A DNA stretch of 64,000 nucleotides, taken from the NCBI GenBank assembly GCA_026706455.1, contig JAPOYS010000105.1, positions 23,041-87,040 of the forward strand, written 5' to 3'. The notes below the pieces were generated by a model that was not told where the DNA came from, ran no database searches, and was given only the letters and a program-made list of their open reading frames with translations. The position numbers were made by a program, and so were the translations under genes. Origin of the DNA: Chloroflexota bacterium. GTDB lineage: Bacteria; Chloroflexota; Anaerolineae; Aggregatilineales; Phototrophicaceae. Shown here piece by piece: positions 27,688 through 36,942 of this stretch (positions within the stretch are counted from its first letter, which is position 1; each line of letters starts with the position of its first letter).

Positions 27688-27719
27688 ATCGCGCGAGCCC
27701 GTCATGCTCAATCTAGGGC

Positions 27720-27749
27720 TTGACTGCGCGCAGGTTGGCGTACTAGAAT
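27720..27749 (+). promoter_or_regulatory. promoter of the rplU-rpmA operon
   Basis: TTGACT (27720-27725), 18-base spacer, TAGAAT (27744-27749). The predicted start near 27756 gives a leader of about 110 bases. This is one of the clearest promoters in the window. Confidence 0.6.
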
Positions 27750-27756
27750 AGCGTCC

Positions 27757-27777
27757 GCCCGGCGCACATTGCCGGGC
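27757..27777 (+). promoter_or_regulatory. hairpin at the 5' end of the rplU leader
   Basis: Perfect seven-base stem GCCCGGC / GCCGGGC around a seven-base loop, followed by ATTATAAGAT. It begins at the predicted transcription start of rplU. It could be an L21 leader element, a 5'-protecting hairpin, or a weak terminator of queA; the lack of a T-run argues against the last. Confidence 0.45.
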
Positions 27778-27866
27778 ATTATAAGATATTGCCAATTTTC
27801 CTCGCGCACGGAGTCCAGAGCGGCGTCTGTCGCGGAGAATCGAAGCGAAGATTGGGGTCGGGCAGC

Positions 27867-28178
27867 ATGTATGCAATCATACGAAGTGGCGGCAAGCAGT
27901 ATCGCGCGGAGGTGGGCGCGACCATAGACGTCGATCGCTTGCCGCAAGGCGTCGGCGAATCAATAGAGATTTCCGATGTGCTTCTGGTCGCGAACGGCGA
28001 GCAAGCGCATATTGGACGCCCGCGCGTTGAAGGGGCTACCGTCACCGCAACGGTGGTCGAGCAGTTTCGCGGCAAGAAGATCATCGTGTTTAAGTACCGT
28101 CAGCGTACGAATTACCGCCGCAAACAGGGCCATCGCCAATATTACACGCGGCTGCGCATCGAAGACATCAAGGTCTAG
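27867..28178 (+). CDS. rplU: 50S ribosomal protein L21
   Basis: Large-subunit ribosomal protein that binds 23S rRNA. The 103 residues begin MYAIIRSGGKQYRAEVG and end YYTRLRIEDIKV, with the conserved basic segment KYRQRTNYRRKQGHRQ. The ATG at 27867 fits the family start exactly; the longer frame upstream is the untranslated leader. It forms an operon with rpmA, 25 bases downstream, with its own promoter and a hairpin leader that may allow feedback. Confidence 0.98.
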   Translation: MYAIIRSGGKQYRAEVGATIDVDRLPQGVGESIEISDVLLVANGEQAHIGRPRVEGATVTATVVEQFRGKKIIVFKYRQRTNYRRKQGHRQYYTRLRIEDIKV

Positions 28179-28203
28179 CAACGGGTAAAGGAGGCGGATC
28201 GCA

Positions 28204-28491
28204 ATGGCGCACAAAAAGGGCGGCGGATCGTCGAGCAACGGACGCGACAGCAACTCAAAGCGGCTTGGCGTCAAGAATTACGGCGGGCAGTATGTGATTC
28301 CAGGCAATATTATCGTCCGGCAGCGCGGCAGCAAGTTTCGCCCGGGCGAGGGTGTGGGCATGGGCAAGGACTACACGATTTTCGCCACGCGCGCTGGTTT
28401 CGTCACCTTTGAGAGAATCCGCGGACGCAAAGGGCAGAAGCGCATTTCCGTGTATAGTACGCATGCGAAGACCGGTCAAAGTCTAGGCTGA
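28204..28491 (+). CDS. rpmA: 50S ribosomal protein L27
   Basis: Large-subunit protein whose N-terminus approaches the peptidyl-transferase centre. The 95 residues start [15 protein letters not shown], matching the mature type directly after Met, so no Prp-cleaved leader as in Bacillota is present. [16 protein letters not shown] and [12 protein letters not shown] follow. The strongest ribosome site in the region, AAAGGAGG, precedes it. It is cotranscribed with rplU and likely with the L31 fusion 54 bases on. Confidence 0.98.
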   Translation: MAHKKGGGSSSNGRDSNSKRLGVKNYGGQYVIPGNIIVRQRGSKFRPGEGVGMGKDYTIFATRAGFVTFERIRGRKGQKRISVYSTHAKTGQSLG

Positions 28492-28545
28492 GTCGCCAGC
28501 AATAGACATTAGCGCTGCGCGCGCCGCAAAACTGTGGAGGAATCA

Positions 28546-29004
28546 ATGAAAGAGGCTATCCATCCCGCCTGGCATGAAACGCCGGTGCGCTGCATGACCT
28601 GCGGCACCACATGGACGACAGGCTCAACCGTCGAGTCCTTGACCGTTGAGATCTGCTCGAATTGCCATCCCTTTTATACGGGCGAGCAGCGAATCGTCGA
28701 CACCGAAGGCCGGGTCGACAAGTTCATGAAGCGATTGCAGCAGCGCGACGAGATTCGTACGGCGCTCGATAACGCCGCCGCCGAACGCACGCCGCTTGAC
28801 CTGCCGATCGCTGAACTCGATATCGGCGCGCGCTATACCAACATCTTGGAAGACAACGGGGTCGCGACAGTCGCCGACGTACTCAATCGTTTGGGCGGCG
28901 AGGACGACGAGAACAGCATCTTGGCGATACAAGGGATCGGGCGCAAAGTCGTGAGTGACATGAGGAAGAGCTTGCGCGCTCGCGGCTATCAGCTCGGCAA
29001 TTGA
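28546..29004 (+). CDS. rpmE: ribosomal protein L31 fused to an RNA polymerase alpha-CTD-like domain
   Basis: The first ~65 residues are a zinc-type L31 with ligands C16, C19, C37 and C40 and the hallmark [21 protein letters not shown] polar helix (65-82) leads to a second domain (about 85-152) that aligns with the C-terminal domain of RNA polymerase alpha: [15 protein letters not shown], then [22 protein letters not shown] and RGYQLG. Positions matching E. coli alpha R265, N268, G296 and K298 are kept as R96, N99, G132 and K134; C269 and S299 differ. Normal L31 has about 65-90 residues. The ATG at 28546 has GGAGG before it. The fusion reads as one unbroken frame downstream of rplU-rpmA. Its second role is unknown. 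Confidence 0.9.
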   Translation: MKEAIHPAWHETPVRCMTCGTTWTTGSTVESLTVEICSNCHPFYTGEQRIVDTEGRVDKFMKRLQQRDEIRTALDNAAAERTPLDLPIAELDIGARYTNILEDNGVATVADVLNRLGGEDDENSILAIQGIGRKVVSDMRKSLRARGYQLGN

Positions 29005-29128
29005 GTTCTGGCTGAGCCGTCAGCGATCAGTCAGATCAAGTCTCGCGCTGCGCAATCCACTTAGCCCCCAGCATACGATAAGTTTGGAAAGGCGCGGCCT
29101 GCGCCAATTCAAACCGGGTGTCTAGAAT

Positions 29129-29710
29129 TTGAACCACCACGCCGGCCGCATTGAAGTCATTTGCGGCAGTATGTTCTGTGGCAAGACGGAGGAGCTCCTA
29201 CGCCGCGTGCGCCGGGCAATCATCGCGCGGCAAAGGGTCAAGGTCTTCAAGCCAGAAATCGACGATCGCTACGGCATCCAGCGCATCACGAGCCACAGCG
29301 GCCAATCCGTTGAGGCGATACCAGTGGCGGTCTCCAGCGATATCCTCGCTTTGGCGAATGGCGAAGCGACGGTGGTCGCCATTGACGAAGCCCAGTTCTT
29401 TGATGACGGTATTGTAGCGGTCGCGCACAGCCTCGCCGATGATTACGGCGTGCGCGTGATCATCGCCGGGCTGGATACCGACTTCCGCGGCGAGCCCTTC
29501 GGCGCTATGCCGCGCCTGCTGAGTATTGCCGAAGAGGTGATCAAGCTGCAGGCGATTTGCGTCGTTTGCGGCGAGCCCGCCAGCCGTACGCAGCGCCTCG
29601 TCAATGGGCAGCCCGCGGCTTATGACGACCCCATCATCATGGTCGGCGCGCGGGAGAGCTACGAGGCGCGCTGCCGCGCCCATCATGAAGTGCTTGCAAG
29701 CGGATCCTAG
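29129..29710 (+). CDS. tdk: thymidine kinase
   Basis: Type-II (TK1-like) kinase phosphorylating thymidine with ATP. The 193 residues show the P-loop [13 protein letters not shown], the acidic motif VAIDEAQFF, the lasso-type [12 protein letters not shown] and a zinc site formed by CVVCG and CRAH. The start is TTG at 29129, with the P-loop only ten residues in; no closer ATG exists. With thyX further on, the cell would have both salvage and de novo dTMP routes. The 124-base gap before it contains no gene. Confidence 0.95.
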   Translation: MNHHAGRIEVICGSMFCGKTEELLRRVRRAIIARQRVKVFKPEIDDRYGIQRITSHSGQSVEAIPVAVSSDILALANGEATVVAIDEAQFFDDGIVAVAHSLADDYGVRVIIAGLDTDFRGEPFGAMPRLLSIAEEVIKLQAICVVCGEPASRTQRLVNGQPAAYDDPIIMVGARESYEARCRAHHEVLASGS

Positions 29711-29765
29711 TATTCGCCCGGCGGCAAGTGAAGTCGGTCAAATCTTCCCGCGAGAGCGAGCCGTC

Positions 29766-30623
29766 TTACAATAAGAGGCTCGGGATCTCTTCCGGATTGG
29801 CGGCGACGCGCGCGCCCGCGGCTTCAAGCGCCAGAATCTTCTCTTCAGCCGAGCCTTCGCCGCCATCGACGATTGCGCCGGCGTGACCCATCCGCTTGCC
29901 CGGCGGCGCGCTTCGGCCAGCGATAAAAGCGGCGACCGGCTTGGTCATCGCGTTCCTAATGTAGTCGGCAGCGGCAATCTCCGCGCTCCCGCCGATTTCA
30001 CCGAGCAGCGCCACTTTTTCGGTCTCGGGATCGCTCTCAAACATCGCCAGAACGTCAACGAAGGTGGTGCCGATGACCGGATCGCCGCCGATTCCTACAA
30101 CGGTCGATATGCCGATGCCGGCGTTCTTCATCGCAAAGCCCACTTCGTAGGTCAGCGTGCCGCTCTTGGACACGACGCCGACATTGCCCGGCATTGCCAC
30201 CATCGCTGGAATTATGCCAACTTTGGCCTGCCCCGGCGTCATGACGCCCGGGCAATTGGGACCGATCAAGCGCGCGCCCCGGCAGCGGCAGTAGGCGACT
30301 ACCTTCATCATGTCAGCAACGGGAATATGCTCTGTCAAACAGACAACCAGTTTGACGCCGGCTTCGGCCGCCTCCAGTATCGCGTCGGCGGCGAAGCGCG
30401 CCGGCACCGTAACGAGGCTGACATCGGCGTTGGTCGTTTCCACCGCGCTGCGCATCGTATCAAAGACAGGCTTGCCTTCGAACCATTCGCCGCCCTTCCC
30501 AGGCGTGACGCCGCCAACCACGTCCGTACCGTATTCCATCATCAGCTTGGCGTGGAAGCCGCCTTGCCGACCAGTAATCCCTTGAACCAAGACGCGCGCC
30601 GACTTGTCGATAAGAATGGACAT
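29766..30623 (-). CDS. sucD: succinyl-CoA synthetase alpha subunit
   Basis: CoA-binding subunit of the TCA-cycle ligase that interconverts succinyl-CoA and succinate with nucleotide triphosphate. The 285 residues carry the CoA-binding Rossmann start [35 protein letters not shown] and the phosphorylated catalytic His in [11 protein letters not shown]. It begins one base after the sucC stop, a coupled pair. The [19 protein letters not shown] segment ([13 protein letters not shown]) is typical. Confidence 0.97.
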   Translation of the reverse strand: MSILIDKSARVLVQGITGRQGGFHAKLMMEYGTDVVGGVTPGKGGEWFEGKPVFDTMRSAVETTNADVSLVTVPARFAADAILEAAEAGVKLVVCLTEHIPVADMMKVVAYCRCRGARLIGPNCPGVMTPGQAKVGIIPAMVAMPGNVGVVSKSGTLTYEVGFAMKNAGIGISTVVGIGGDPVIGTTFVDVLAMFESDPETEKVALLGEIGGSAEIAAADYIRNAMTKPVAAFIAGRSAPPGKRMGHAGAIVDGGEGSAEEKILALEAAGARVAANPEEIPSLLL

Positions 30624-30624
30624 G

Positions 30625-31785
30625 TCAAGCCCCCTCCTTTACCGCGGCGACCGCGCGTTGAGCCGCTTCCGTCAATGTCTCGGCGCTGATGAGCTTGGGG
30701 ATGCGCGCGTCGCCTATGATCCGGTTGCCCTCAGCCGCATTGGTGCCTTGCAAGCGAATGACCATGGGCACATCGGGCTTCACTTCGTTGTAGGCTGTCA
30801 GGATGCCATTGGCGACCTCATCACAGCGCGTGATGCCGCCAAAAATATTGAAGAGCACACACTTGACGTTGTCGTCCGAGAGGATAATTCGCAGGGCAGC
30901 GGCTACTTGCTCTGGGGATGCGCCGCCGCCGATATCCAGAAAGTTAGCCGGTCCGATGCCAGCGTCGTCGCCGTAGAGCTTGGTCATATCCATGGTGGTC
31001 ATCGCCAAGCCAGCGCCGTTCACCATGCAGCCTATCTGGCCATCAAGCTTGATATACGTGATGCCGGCCTCGCGCGCCCGCTTTTCAGACTCCGGCTCGC
31101 CGCTGGTATCGCGCGCTGCGGTCAAGGCTGGCTGCCGGAAGAGCGCGTTGTCGTCAATGATTACCTTGCCGTCAACCGCTAGCAACTCGCCTGCGCCCGT
31201 GACGGCGAGGGGATTGATCTCGGCCAGCTCCGCATCGCTTTCGCTGTAGCACTGGTACAAGCCGCCAAGTATCAATCCGAAGCTGCGCCAAAGGGCGCGC
31301 GGCAGGCCCATAGCGCTCGCTATATTGGTCTTCTGAAAATCCTGCAATCCCATCAGCGGATCGACGTGCTCGCGAACAATCGCGTCGGGGCGATCGCGAT
31401 TCAGTTCTTCAATATCCATACCGCCTTCCATCGAGGTCATGATGAGCGGCTTGCCCGCCCCGCGATCATTTGTGATCGCCAAATAGATTTCCTGCTGAAT
31501 ATCGGCGGCTGGGTCAACCAGAACGCGTTCGACGGTTAAGCCCTTGATGTCCATGCCCAGGATGTCTTCGGCGTGACGCTTCGCCTCATCAGCGTTGCGC
31601 GCGACTTTGACACCGCCCGCCTTGCCACGCCCGCCGACATGCGCCTGAGCCTTTATCACTACGACGCCGCCCAGCTCGCGCGCGATGTCGTAGGCCTCGG
31701 CCGGGCTGGCCGCGACCTTGCCCTGCGGTATGGGAATGCCATAATCCTGAAACAAGAACTTGGATTGAAACTCATGCAGCTTCAA
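30625..31785 (-). CDS. sucC: succinyl-CoA synthetase beta subunit
   Basis: ATP-grasp subunit of succinyl-CoA synthetase. The 386 residues begin with [19 protein letters not shown] and contain [13 protein letters not shown], the nucleotide/Mg-binding ATP-grasp core and the C-terminal [15 protein letters not shown] loop. The start is taken as TTG at 31785, which has GGAGG nine bases upstream and gives the family N-terminus; the frame extends to another TTG at 31815. The nucleotide preference (ATP or GTP) cannot be told safely. It is the first gene of sucCD. Confidence 0.96.
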   Translation of the reverse strand: MKLHEFQSKFLFQDYGIPIPQGKVAASPAEAYDIARELGGVVVIKAQAHVGGRGKAGGVKVARNADEAKRHAEDILGMDIKGLTVERVLVDPAADIQQEIYLAITNDRGAGKPLIMTSMEGGMDIEELNRDRPDAIVREHVDPLMGLQDFQKTNIASAMGLPRALWRSFGLILGGLYQCYSESDAELAEINPLAVTGAGELLAVDGKVIIDDNALFRQPALTAARDTSGEPESEKRAREAGITYIKLDGQIGCMVNGAGLAMTTMDMTKLYGDDAGIGPANFLDIGGGASPEQVAAALRIILSDDNVKCVLFNIFGGITRCDEVANGILTAYNEVKPDVPMVIRLQGTNAAEGNRIIGDARIPKLISAETLTEAAQRAVAAVKEGA

Positions 31786-32043
31786 AAGCGTTGACCTCCA
31801 ATGCCGCGCGGGCAACCCCTCGCGCCGACCTTGTCCATCGCCCGGCGTCTATCTTCGAGCATGGCAACCGTAGGTTCGTCTGTCTAAGATGGAGTAGGTT
31901 ACGACAACCTTCCGCTTATCTCAAGCCAGAATAGTCAAGGGAGGAATGCCCTCAGATTCTTGTGTGCGTCATCGGGATTCTGAGTAGACTAAATGAAGGC
32001 GCGTAAACATTAGAGCCAGGTCTTACGGCAAAGGGAGAAGACG

Positions 32044-33900
32044 ATGACGAATCGACTGGCGATCATTTTCATCTTGTCATTATCGTTAATGATGTCTGTC
32101 TCGTTTAGCCAGGACACCAGCAGCACCAACCTGCTTGCAAACGGCGACTTTGAAGGAGAATTTGTGGAGCTGACGGGCGCCTCCCCGCGCAAGGTCGCGG
32201 AATCGTGGACGCCCTGGCATGTGCCGGCCAGCCCTACCAGCCCCTCGTTCGCCAATCACGATCCCAACTATGACGAAGAGACGGACAGAATTCGCCTCGA
32301 TGCAGAGGGCAAGGCGCAGCGGTATTTCACCTTATTCGCTACTCACCAGGGCGGCATCTATCAAGAAGTTGATTCATTGACCAGCGGCACGACCTATCGA
32401 TTCAGCATTTACGCCTATGTATGGTCGTCCAGCTTTGAAGATACAGAAACTAGCGAAGATCCTGGCGATGTCGTCGTTCGCGTCGGCATAGACCCCGATG
32501 GTGGCACAGACGGCGCGAGCCAAGACATTATCTGGTCGACAGCGGCTACCTTTTTCTACGATGCCTACCGCCAGTATGCCGTCATCGCTACGGCGGAAAG
32601 CTCCACCATCACCGTTTTCGTCGAGTCGACCGTCGGCGAGCCGCGCGCGAACAATTACATTTATCTGGACGACGCGGTGCTGGAGGTCGCGAGCGAGACG
32701 GTAGTCGTCGTCGAGCAGACGCCTACATCGGAAACCAATGCCGGGCTGCAAGGCGATCCCTCAGCCGACACGCCAACGCCAACGATGACCCCAACCGCAG
32801 CCGCGACCCTCGAGGATGCGCCCGCTCTACCACAAGACACCCCTACGCCGACCCCGACCAATACGGCAACTTCAACAGCGACCGCAACTGCGACTCATAC
32901 TGCGACGCCCTCCCCTACCCTTGCGACGCCCTCCGAGCAAGGCGATTCGGGCGATGGCGCAGTCGCTACAGACGAAGGACCCGAAACGGTTGAGCATGTC
33001 GTGGTTGAAGGAGATACGGTCAGCGCGCTGGCGCTTCAATACAGCAGTACTGTCGACGCGATAAGGGAGGCCAACGACCTAAACCCGTCGAGTCTGATAG
33101 TAGTCGGGCAGCGGCTCGTCATACCCATCAATGTGACGCCAACCCCTGAACCAGACGCCCCCAGCGCGACGCCAACGCCGACGCCTACTTCGACGCCAAC
33201 GCCCACGCAAACGCCCACGCCTACCTCGACGCCGACGCCAACGCCGACGGCCACGCCAATCACTTACCAGATACAGCCGGGCGATACCTTGGTAGACATC
33301 GCGGCTATATACGGCACAAGCGCGGAACTATTGGCGGCAATCAATAATATCGCCAATCCAAACCGAATAGACGTTGGCCAAATCCTGCTGATACCGACGG
33401 CGATTCCGCCAAGTCCGACGCCCTCGGATACGCCGTCGCCTACGCCGCCGCCAACCGAAGAGCCGCCAGAGGAACCGGCAAGGGAATCCATAGCGCAACC
33501 GACTGCAAGCGCCTACGTTATCCACGTCGTGCAAATCGGTGACACGCTGGACGAGATAGCCCGAGACTACAACACCACTATCGCCGCAGTCGCGCAGATG
33601 AACGGCATCGAAAACCCAAGCCTGATAAATCCGGGTCAGGAATTGAGGATCCCGTCCGCCAACGGAACTCCGGTGGCAACGCCGGACGGACCGCCGACGC
33701 CGACGGCAACAAATACGCCGGCGCCAACACCAACGCCGCTCCCGACCAATGTGCCGATCACCCATACGGTTCAACCCGGCGACACGCTAACTCAAATAGC
33801 TGCGCGCTATGGCGTCAGCATTGTGGAACTGGCGCAGCTGAATGGATTGATTGATTACGACCGGTTGGGTGTTGGTCAGGTCTTGCTCATCCCCAACTGA
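32044..33900 (+). CDS. secreted multi-LysM protein with N-terminal jelly-roll domain
   Basis: Exported protein of 618 residues. Residues 1-22 are a signal peptide (LAIIFILSLSLMMSVSFS). Residues 28-220 look like a carbohydrate-binding jelly-roll (NLLANGDFEGEF start, YIYLDDAVLEV end). Four LysM domains follow, near residues 318-362, 410-454, 496-542 and 575-618, each with a GDT(V/L) start and GQ-x-L-x-IP end, separated by Pro/Thr-rich linkers. LysM domains bind GlcNAc in peptidoglycan or chitin. No catalytic domain is present, so an anchoring or scaffold role is inferred. AAAGGGAG precedes the ATG. The 258-base gap upstream, shared with sucC, holds no gene. Confidence 0.92.
   Translation: MTNRLAIIFILSLSLMMSVSFSQDTSSTNLLANGDFEGEFVELTGASPRKVAESWTPWHVPASPTSPSFANHDPNYDEETDRIRLDAEGKAQRYFTLFATHQGGIYQEVDSLTSGTTYRFSIYAYVWSSSFEDTETSEDPGDVVVRVGIDPDGGTDGASQDIIWSTAATFFYDAYRQYAVIATAESSTITVFVESTVGEPRANNYIYLDDAVLEVASETVVVVEQTPTSETNAGLQGDPSADTPTPTMTPTAAATLEDAPALPQDTPTPTPTNTATSTATATATHTATPSPTLATPSEQGDSGDGAVATDEGPETVEHVVVEGDTVSALALQYSSTVDAIREANDLNPSSLIVVGQRLVIPINVTPTPEPDAPSATPTPTPTSTPTPTQTPTPTSTPTPTPTATPITYQIQPGDTLVDIAAIYGTSAELLAAINNIANPNRIDVGQILLIPTAIPPSPTPSDTPSPTPPPTEEPPEEPARESIAQPTASAYVIHVVQIGDTLDEIARDYNTTIAAVAQMNGIENPSLINPGQELRIPSANGTPVATPDGPPTPTATNTPAPTPTPLPTNVPITHTVQPGDTLTQIAARYGVSIVELAQLNGLIDYDRLGVGQVLLIPN
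33136..33258 (+). repeat. CCNACG-type coding repeat (Thr-Pro linker)
   Basis: Low-complexity stretch in which hexamers such as ccaacg, ccgacg and cctact repeat, coding for alternating Thr-Pro. It is the linker between LysM 1 and LysM 2 and is a likely site of length variation. Confidence 0.7.
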
Positions 33901-34265
33901 GTGGATGCCTGAAGGCAGAGCAGGTCTAAAGCGCGAGAGGATATCCAGCTCGCGCGATCGCTGGCATTTTTCGAGCTGTCAGTCGCTGAATCGTATTTTG
34001 CAGTCCATGCCGCCCATTTGGACTTGCCCTTTGCTCTCGCCATGTTTCGAGATCGTTGCCGTCAGTAAACGGCTGCTAACGCGGTGGACGCGCGAACAGA
34101 AGCGATTCCATCGGATGACGCGCGTTTTATCTATTGCGCCATGCTTAGAATCACTGTGACTCGCCCATGTTTCAATCAGCGGGACGTTGTATTATCGTTA
34201 GGACGAGCTTGGCCAACTGGATTCGAGCGCTGGCGATGTTTGATTGAACGCAGGCGAGGCAGTCA
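33901..34265. other. 365-base intergenic region without a recognisable gene
   Basis: Between the multi-LysM gene and the LysM-M23 gene. Short open frames here have poor start context and no protein-like composition. It contains one GCGATCGC palindrome (33954) and a weak TATTAT (34190) without a good -35. GAGG before the next ATG is the only clear signal. Confidence 0.6.
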
Positions 34266-35606
34266 ATGAATCTCCTTCACTGGATTAGCGTCATCATGCT
34301 GACGTTGGGCGCGCTCGCGTCGGCCTTGGTGACTTGGGCGCAAGAGTCGACCGACTCAACCATGACCGTTCACGTCGTGCAGCGCGGAGAGAACCTATTC
34401 AGAATCGCGCTGAAATACGACTTGTTCGCCGAGGACTTGGCCGCGGCAAATGGAATCACCGACAGCGACTCGATAGCGGTCGGTCAGCGACTGATCATCC
34501 CGCTGGCCGGGGCGGCCGAAGCTGGCGCTGAGACCGGGACCGCCCTGACGGAATCCGAGCCGAAGCCGATCCCGACATCGGCGCCGCGCCCTGCAATCCG
34601 ACACTCGTTTTCGCGCTTCGGCGAGCCGAGCGGGAACTTCACGCATACTGTGAAATCAGGCGAGACGCTTTCCGCAATCGGGCTGCGCTACAACCAGACA
34701 ATCGATGCGCTGGCGACTGCCAATCGCTTACGGGATCCGGGTTTTCTCAGCATTGGCCAGCGCCTGATCGTGCCCGGCATTCAGTTGCCGCGCTTGACGC
34801 TGGAACTGCCGGAGATCGTTACCGCGTTCAGCATTGATCCCCTAGTCTTCGAGGCCGGGCGCAGCGGACAAATCGAGCTAATAACAAGCGAACGGGTCGC
34901 TGTCGGCGGGCAGTTTCTCGGGCGCGATCTGCGCGTCATCGAACGCGGCAATGGATTGCGACATAGTGTTCTCATTGGCGTCCCGATGTTCACGGAGAAG
35001 AACGTTTACCCGCTCAGTTTCGATTTGAAGGATGAGAGGGACCAGCATTTCACAGTCGCCGCCACCGTGCAGGTTATGTCAGGCGGTTACGGACGCCAGA
35101 CACTGACGATCGACGACAATGATCTGCTAGCGCCAGCAGTTGAAGAAGAAGAGATCGCGCTGTTGACAGGTCACACCGAGCGCTTCACGCCCTTACGATA
35201 TTGGGCGCAATCGCTGAGTTTGCCAGCCGCCGCGCCGATTAACGCGGTGTTTGGCACCTTGCGTTCGTATAACGGCAGTCCTTTTGATCGTTACCACGGA
35301 GGCGTGGACTTCGCTGGCGCTCCAGGCACGGCAGTGCTCGCCGCCGCGGATGGGAAAGTTGTCCTGGTAGACCGCCTCCATATTCGGGGAAACACAACTC
35401 TTATCGATCATGGCTGGGGCTTGTACACGCTCTACGCGCATCAGGATGAAACCTTCGTTGAATTGGGAATGGACGTTACATCCGGGCAGATGATTGGCAC
35501 GGTTGGGTCAACGGGCCGCAGCACCGGACCGCATTTGCATTGGGAAGCCTGGCTGAACGGCGTCAACATCGACCCCATGCAATGGGTCCAAGAGAGCTTT
35601 TCCTAA
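34266..35606 (+). CDS. LysM domain M23 metallopeptidase
   Basis: Envelope peptidase of 446 residues. A signal peptide or anchor lies at 1-25 (ISVIMLTLGALASALVTW). Two LysM domains follow (about 34-80 and 125-170), then a beta-rich linker, and a C-terminal M23 (lysostaphin-type) domain with the zinc ligands in YHGGVDFAG and GPHLHWE and the TLYAHQDE strand. All three zinc-ligand motifs are intact, so endopeptidase activity on peptidoglycan bridges is plausible. It follows another LysM protein gene on the same strand after 365 bases. GAGG lies seven bases before the ATG. Confidence 0.94.
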   Translation: MNLLHWISVIMLTLGALASALVTWAQESTDSTMTVHVVQRGENLFRIALKYDLFAEDLAAANGITDSDSIAVGQRLIIPLAGAAEAGAETGTALTESEPKPIPTSAPRPAIRHSFSRFGEPSGNFTHTVKSGETLSAIGLRYNQTIDALATANRLRDPGFLSIGQRLIVPGIQLPRLTLELPEIVTAFSIDPLVFEAGRSGQIELITSERVAVGGQFLGRDLRVIERGNGLRHSVLIGVPMFTEKNVYPLSFDLKDERDQHFTVAATVQVMSGGYGRQTLTIDDNDLLAPAVEEEEIALLTGHTERFTPLRYWAQSLSLPAAAPINAVFGTLRSYNGSPFDRYHGGVDFAGAPGTAVLAAADGKVVLVDRLHIRGNTTLIDHGWGLYTLYAHQDETFVELGMDVTSGQMIGTVGSTGRSTGPHLHWEAWLNGVNIDPMQWVQESFS

Positions 35607-35631
35607 GCCAAGATGAGAAATCAAATGCGGG

Positions 35632-36783
35632 CTAGCCGGCGTAGGCGCCATCAAGCGCTTCAAAGTCCGTAAATAGAAAATGGTCGTGGTAATAATGTAT
35701 CCACAGGAACGACAGAATCGCGGTGTAGTAAGCGATATCAAAGTGGCTGTTGCCGTCAATGCCGGGCCTGACGATGCCCGCCAAGGCGTAAACAAGCAAG
35801 AAGATCACCGCGGAGCCCAGCAGTAGAGCCGCGCTGAAGCCGTAGAGCGCGCGGGAGTCTTGCGTGCGTCGGCTGAAGCGGGCGACCAGCGGCGCGTCCG
35901 CATCCAGGTTGCCGGACATCTGCCTTATCTTGATGATGTAAAAGGTGATCGCCAGGTATTGAAATGAGTGCCAGGTGTTCAGCCCTTGAAAGGCGGTATC
36001 CAAGTTTGGCAGCAGCGGCGTACAAAAGGCGACCAAGACCGTAAGCGAAACGAAGCTGAATTTGGGAATGTTAAGAATCCCGTGATAATACTCGTAGACG
36101 CTCTTGCCAAGGTATGAGGCCAAAGCCGCGCCAAAGACCAGCGTAACCAGGACAAAAAACCAGGGATTGTCCGGCTGCTGAAACAGGTCGGGGATCGCCT
36201 CGCCCAGATCATTTTGCCCGATCTCAAAAGCGCCCTGGCTGATCTTCCACATGGCGACCGGAAAGAGGCTAGTTAGAACGACGGCGTAATCGATCAGACG
36301 CGACCAGGGGCTGAGCGCGCTCCTCCGCACAAACTTCGCTTCCTTGTGATTATAAAGCTCCACGATGTAGGTCACTTGATGCAATACGTGCAAGGATGCC
36401 CAAAAGAAGAAGAAGGTCAGCATCAAGCTCAGATTGAGAAAGGCGAGCGAGATCACCAGGATCGGTATGATGATCGAAGAACGAACCAGCGTCGGATAGC
36501 GTTCCTTAAAGCGCTCGTCGAGGCCCGTGCGCAGAAAGGTCGACATCATGTGGGGGCCGCCAATCGCCACGGCGACGAAGGTGTTAACCAGGTTGCGGCT
36601 GATGTCGTCGTTAAGCCCAACCTGGATGCCCAGCAAATACAGCAGATAGGGGAAGGGAACCACGACCACGCTCAAGGTGATGAAGAATAGATCCCAGCGG
36701 CGGTTGCGCAGCCAGTAGCTTGTTTTGTCGATTTCAGCCGCATACAGTTCCGACTTGGGCAGCGCTACCGCGGTGGCGGCCAT
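35632..36783 (-). CDS. histidine-rich polytopic membrane protein of unknown function
   Basis: I do not recognise the family. The 383-residue protein has about nine membrane helices and very few polar loops. Conserved-looking histidines sit at helix ends: GGPHMMSTFLR, SLHVLHQVTYIVE, TWHSFQYLAITFYI and IHYYHDHFLF. This clustering of His in the membrane recalls diiron or haem membrane enzymes, but no known motif is complete. The ATG at 36783 has GGGAG upstream and a promoter 30 bases before. It converges with the M23 gene. Confidence 0.85.
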   Translation of the reverse strand: MAATAVALPKSELYAAEIDKTSYWLRNRRWDLFFITLSVVVVPFPYLLYLLGIQVGLNDDISRNLVNTFVAVAIGGPHMMSTFLRTGLDERFKERYPTLVRSSIIIPILVISLAFLNLSLMLTFFFFWASLHVLHQVTYIVELYNHKEAKFVRRSALSPWSRLIDYAVVLTSLFPVAMWKISQGAFEIGQNDLGEAIPDLFQQPDNPWFFVLVTLVFGAALASYLGKSVYEYYHGILNIPKFSFVSLTVLVAFCTPLLPNLDTAFQGLNTWHSFQYLAITFYIIKIRQMSGNLDADAPLVARFSRRTQDSRALYGFSAALLLGSAVIFLLVYALAGIVRPGIDGNSHFDIAYYTAILSFLWIHYYHDHFLFTDFEALDGAYAG

Positions 36784-36813
36784 TGCCAGTTCTCCCACAC
36801 ATAAACTGACCTG

Positions 36814-36842
36814 ATTATACCAGAATTTATTTAGCAACGCAA
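36814..36842 (-). promoter_or_regulatory. promoter of the histidine-rich membrane protein gene
   Basis: Minus strand: TTGCGT (36837-36842), 17-base spacer, TATAAT (36814-36819). The leader would be about 25 bases with a GGGAG ribosome site. Confidence 0.6.
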
Positions 36843-36942
36843 AGTAAATCTTTATGAGGGGAGTGTCCATTGTTGAGGATATGAGCTGCCTGCGATCTTG
36901 TCAAAAATCGCTGCGCCTTCAGTGTTCTCCCTATTTTGGAGC

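Noticed and set aside
33136..33258. Possible CRISPR-like or satellite repeat
   Set aside because: The periodicity comes from Thr-Pro codons in a LysM linker; units are six bases and in frame, with no spacers.
34084..34269. A 61-residue frame before the LysM-M23 gene
   Set aside because: Arg/Cys-rich with no structure, no ribosome site, and it runs into the real gene in another frame.
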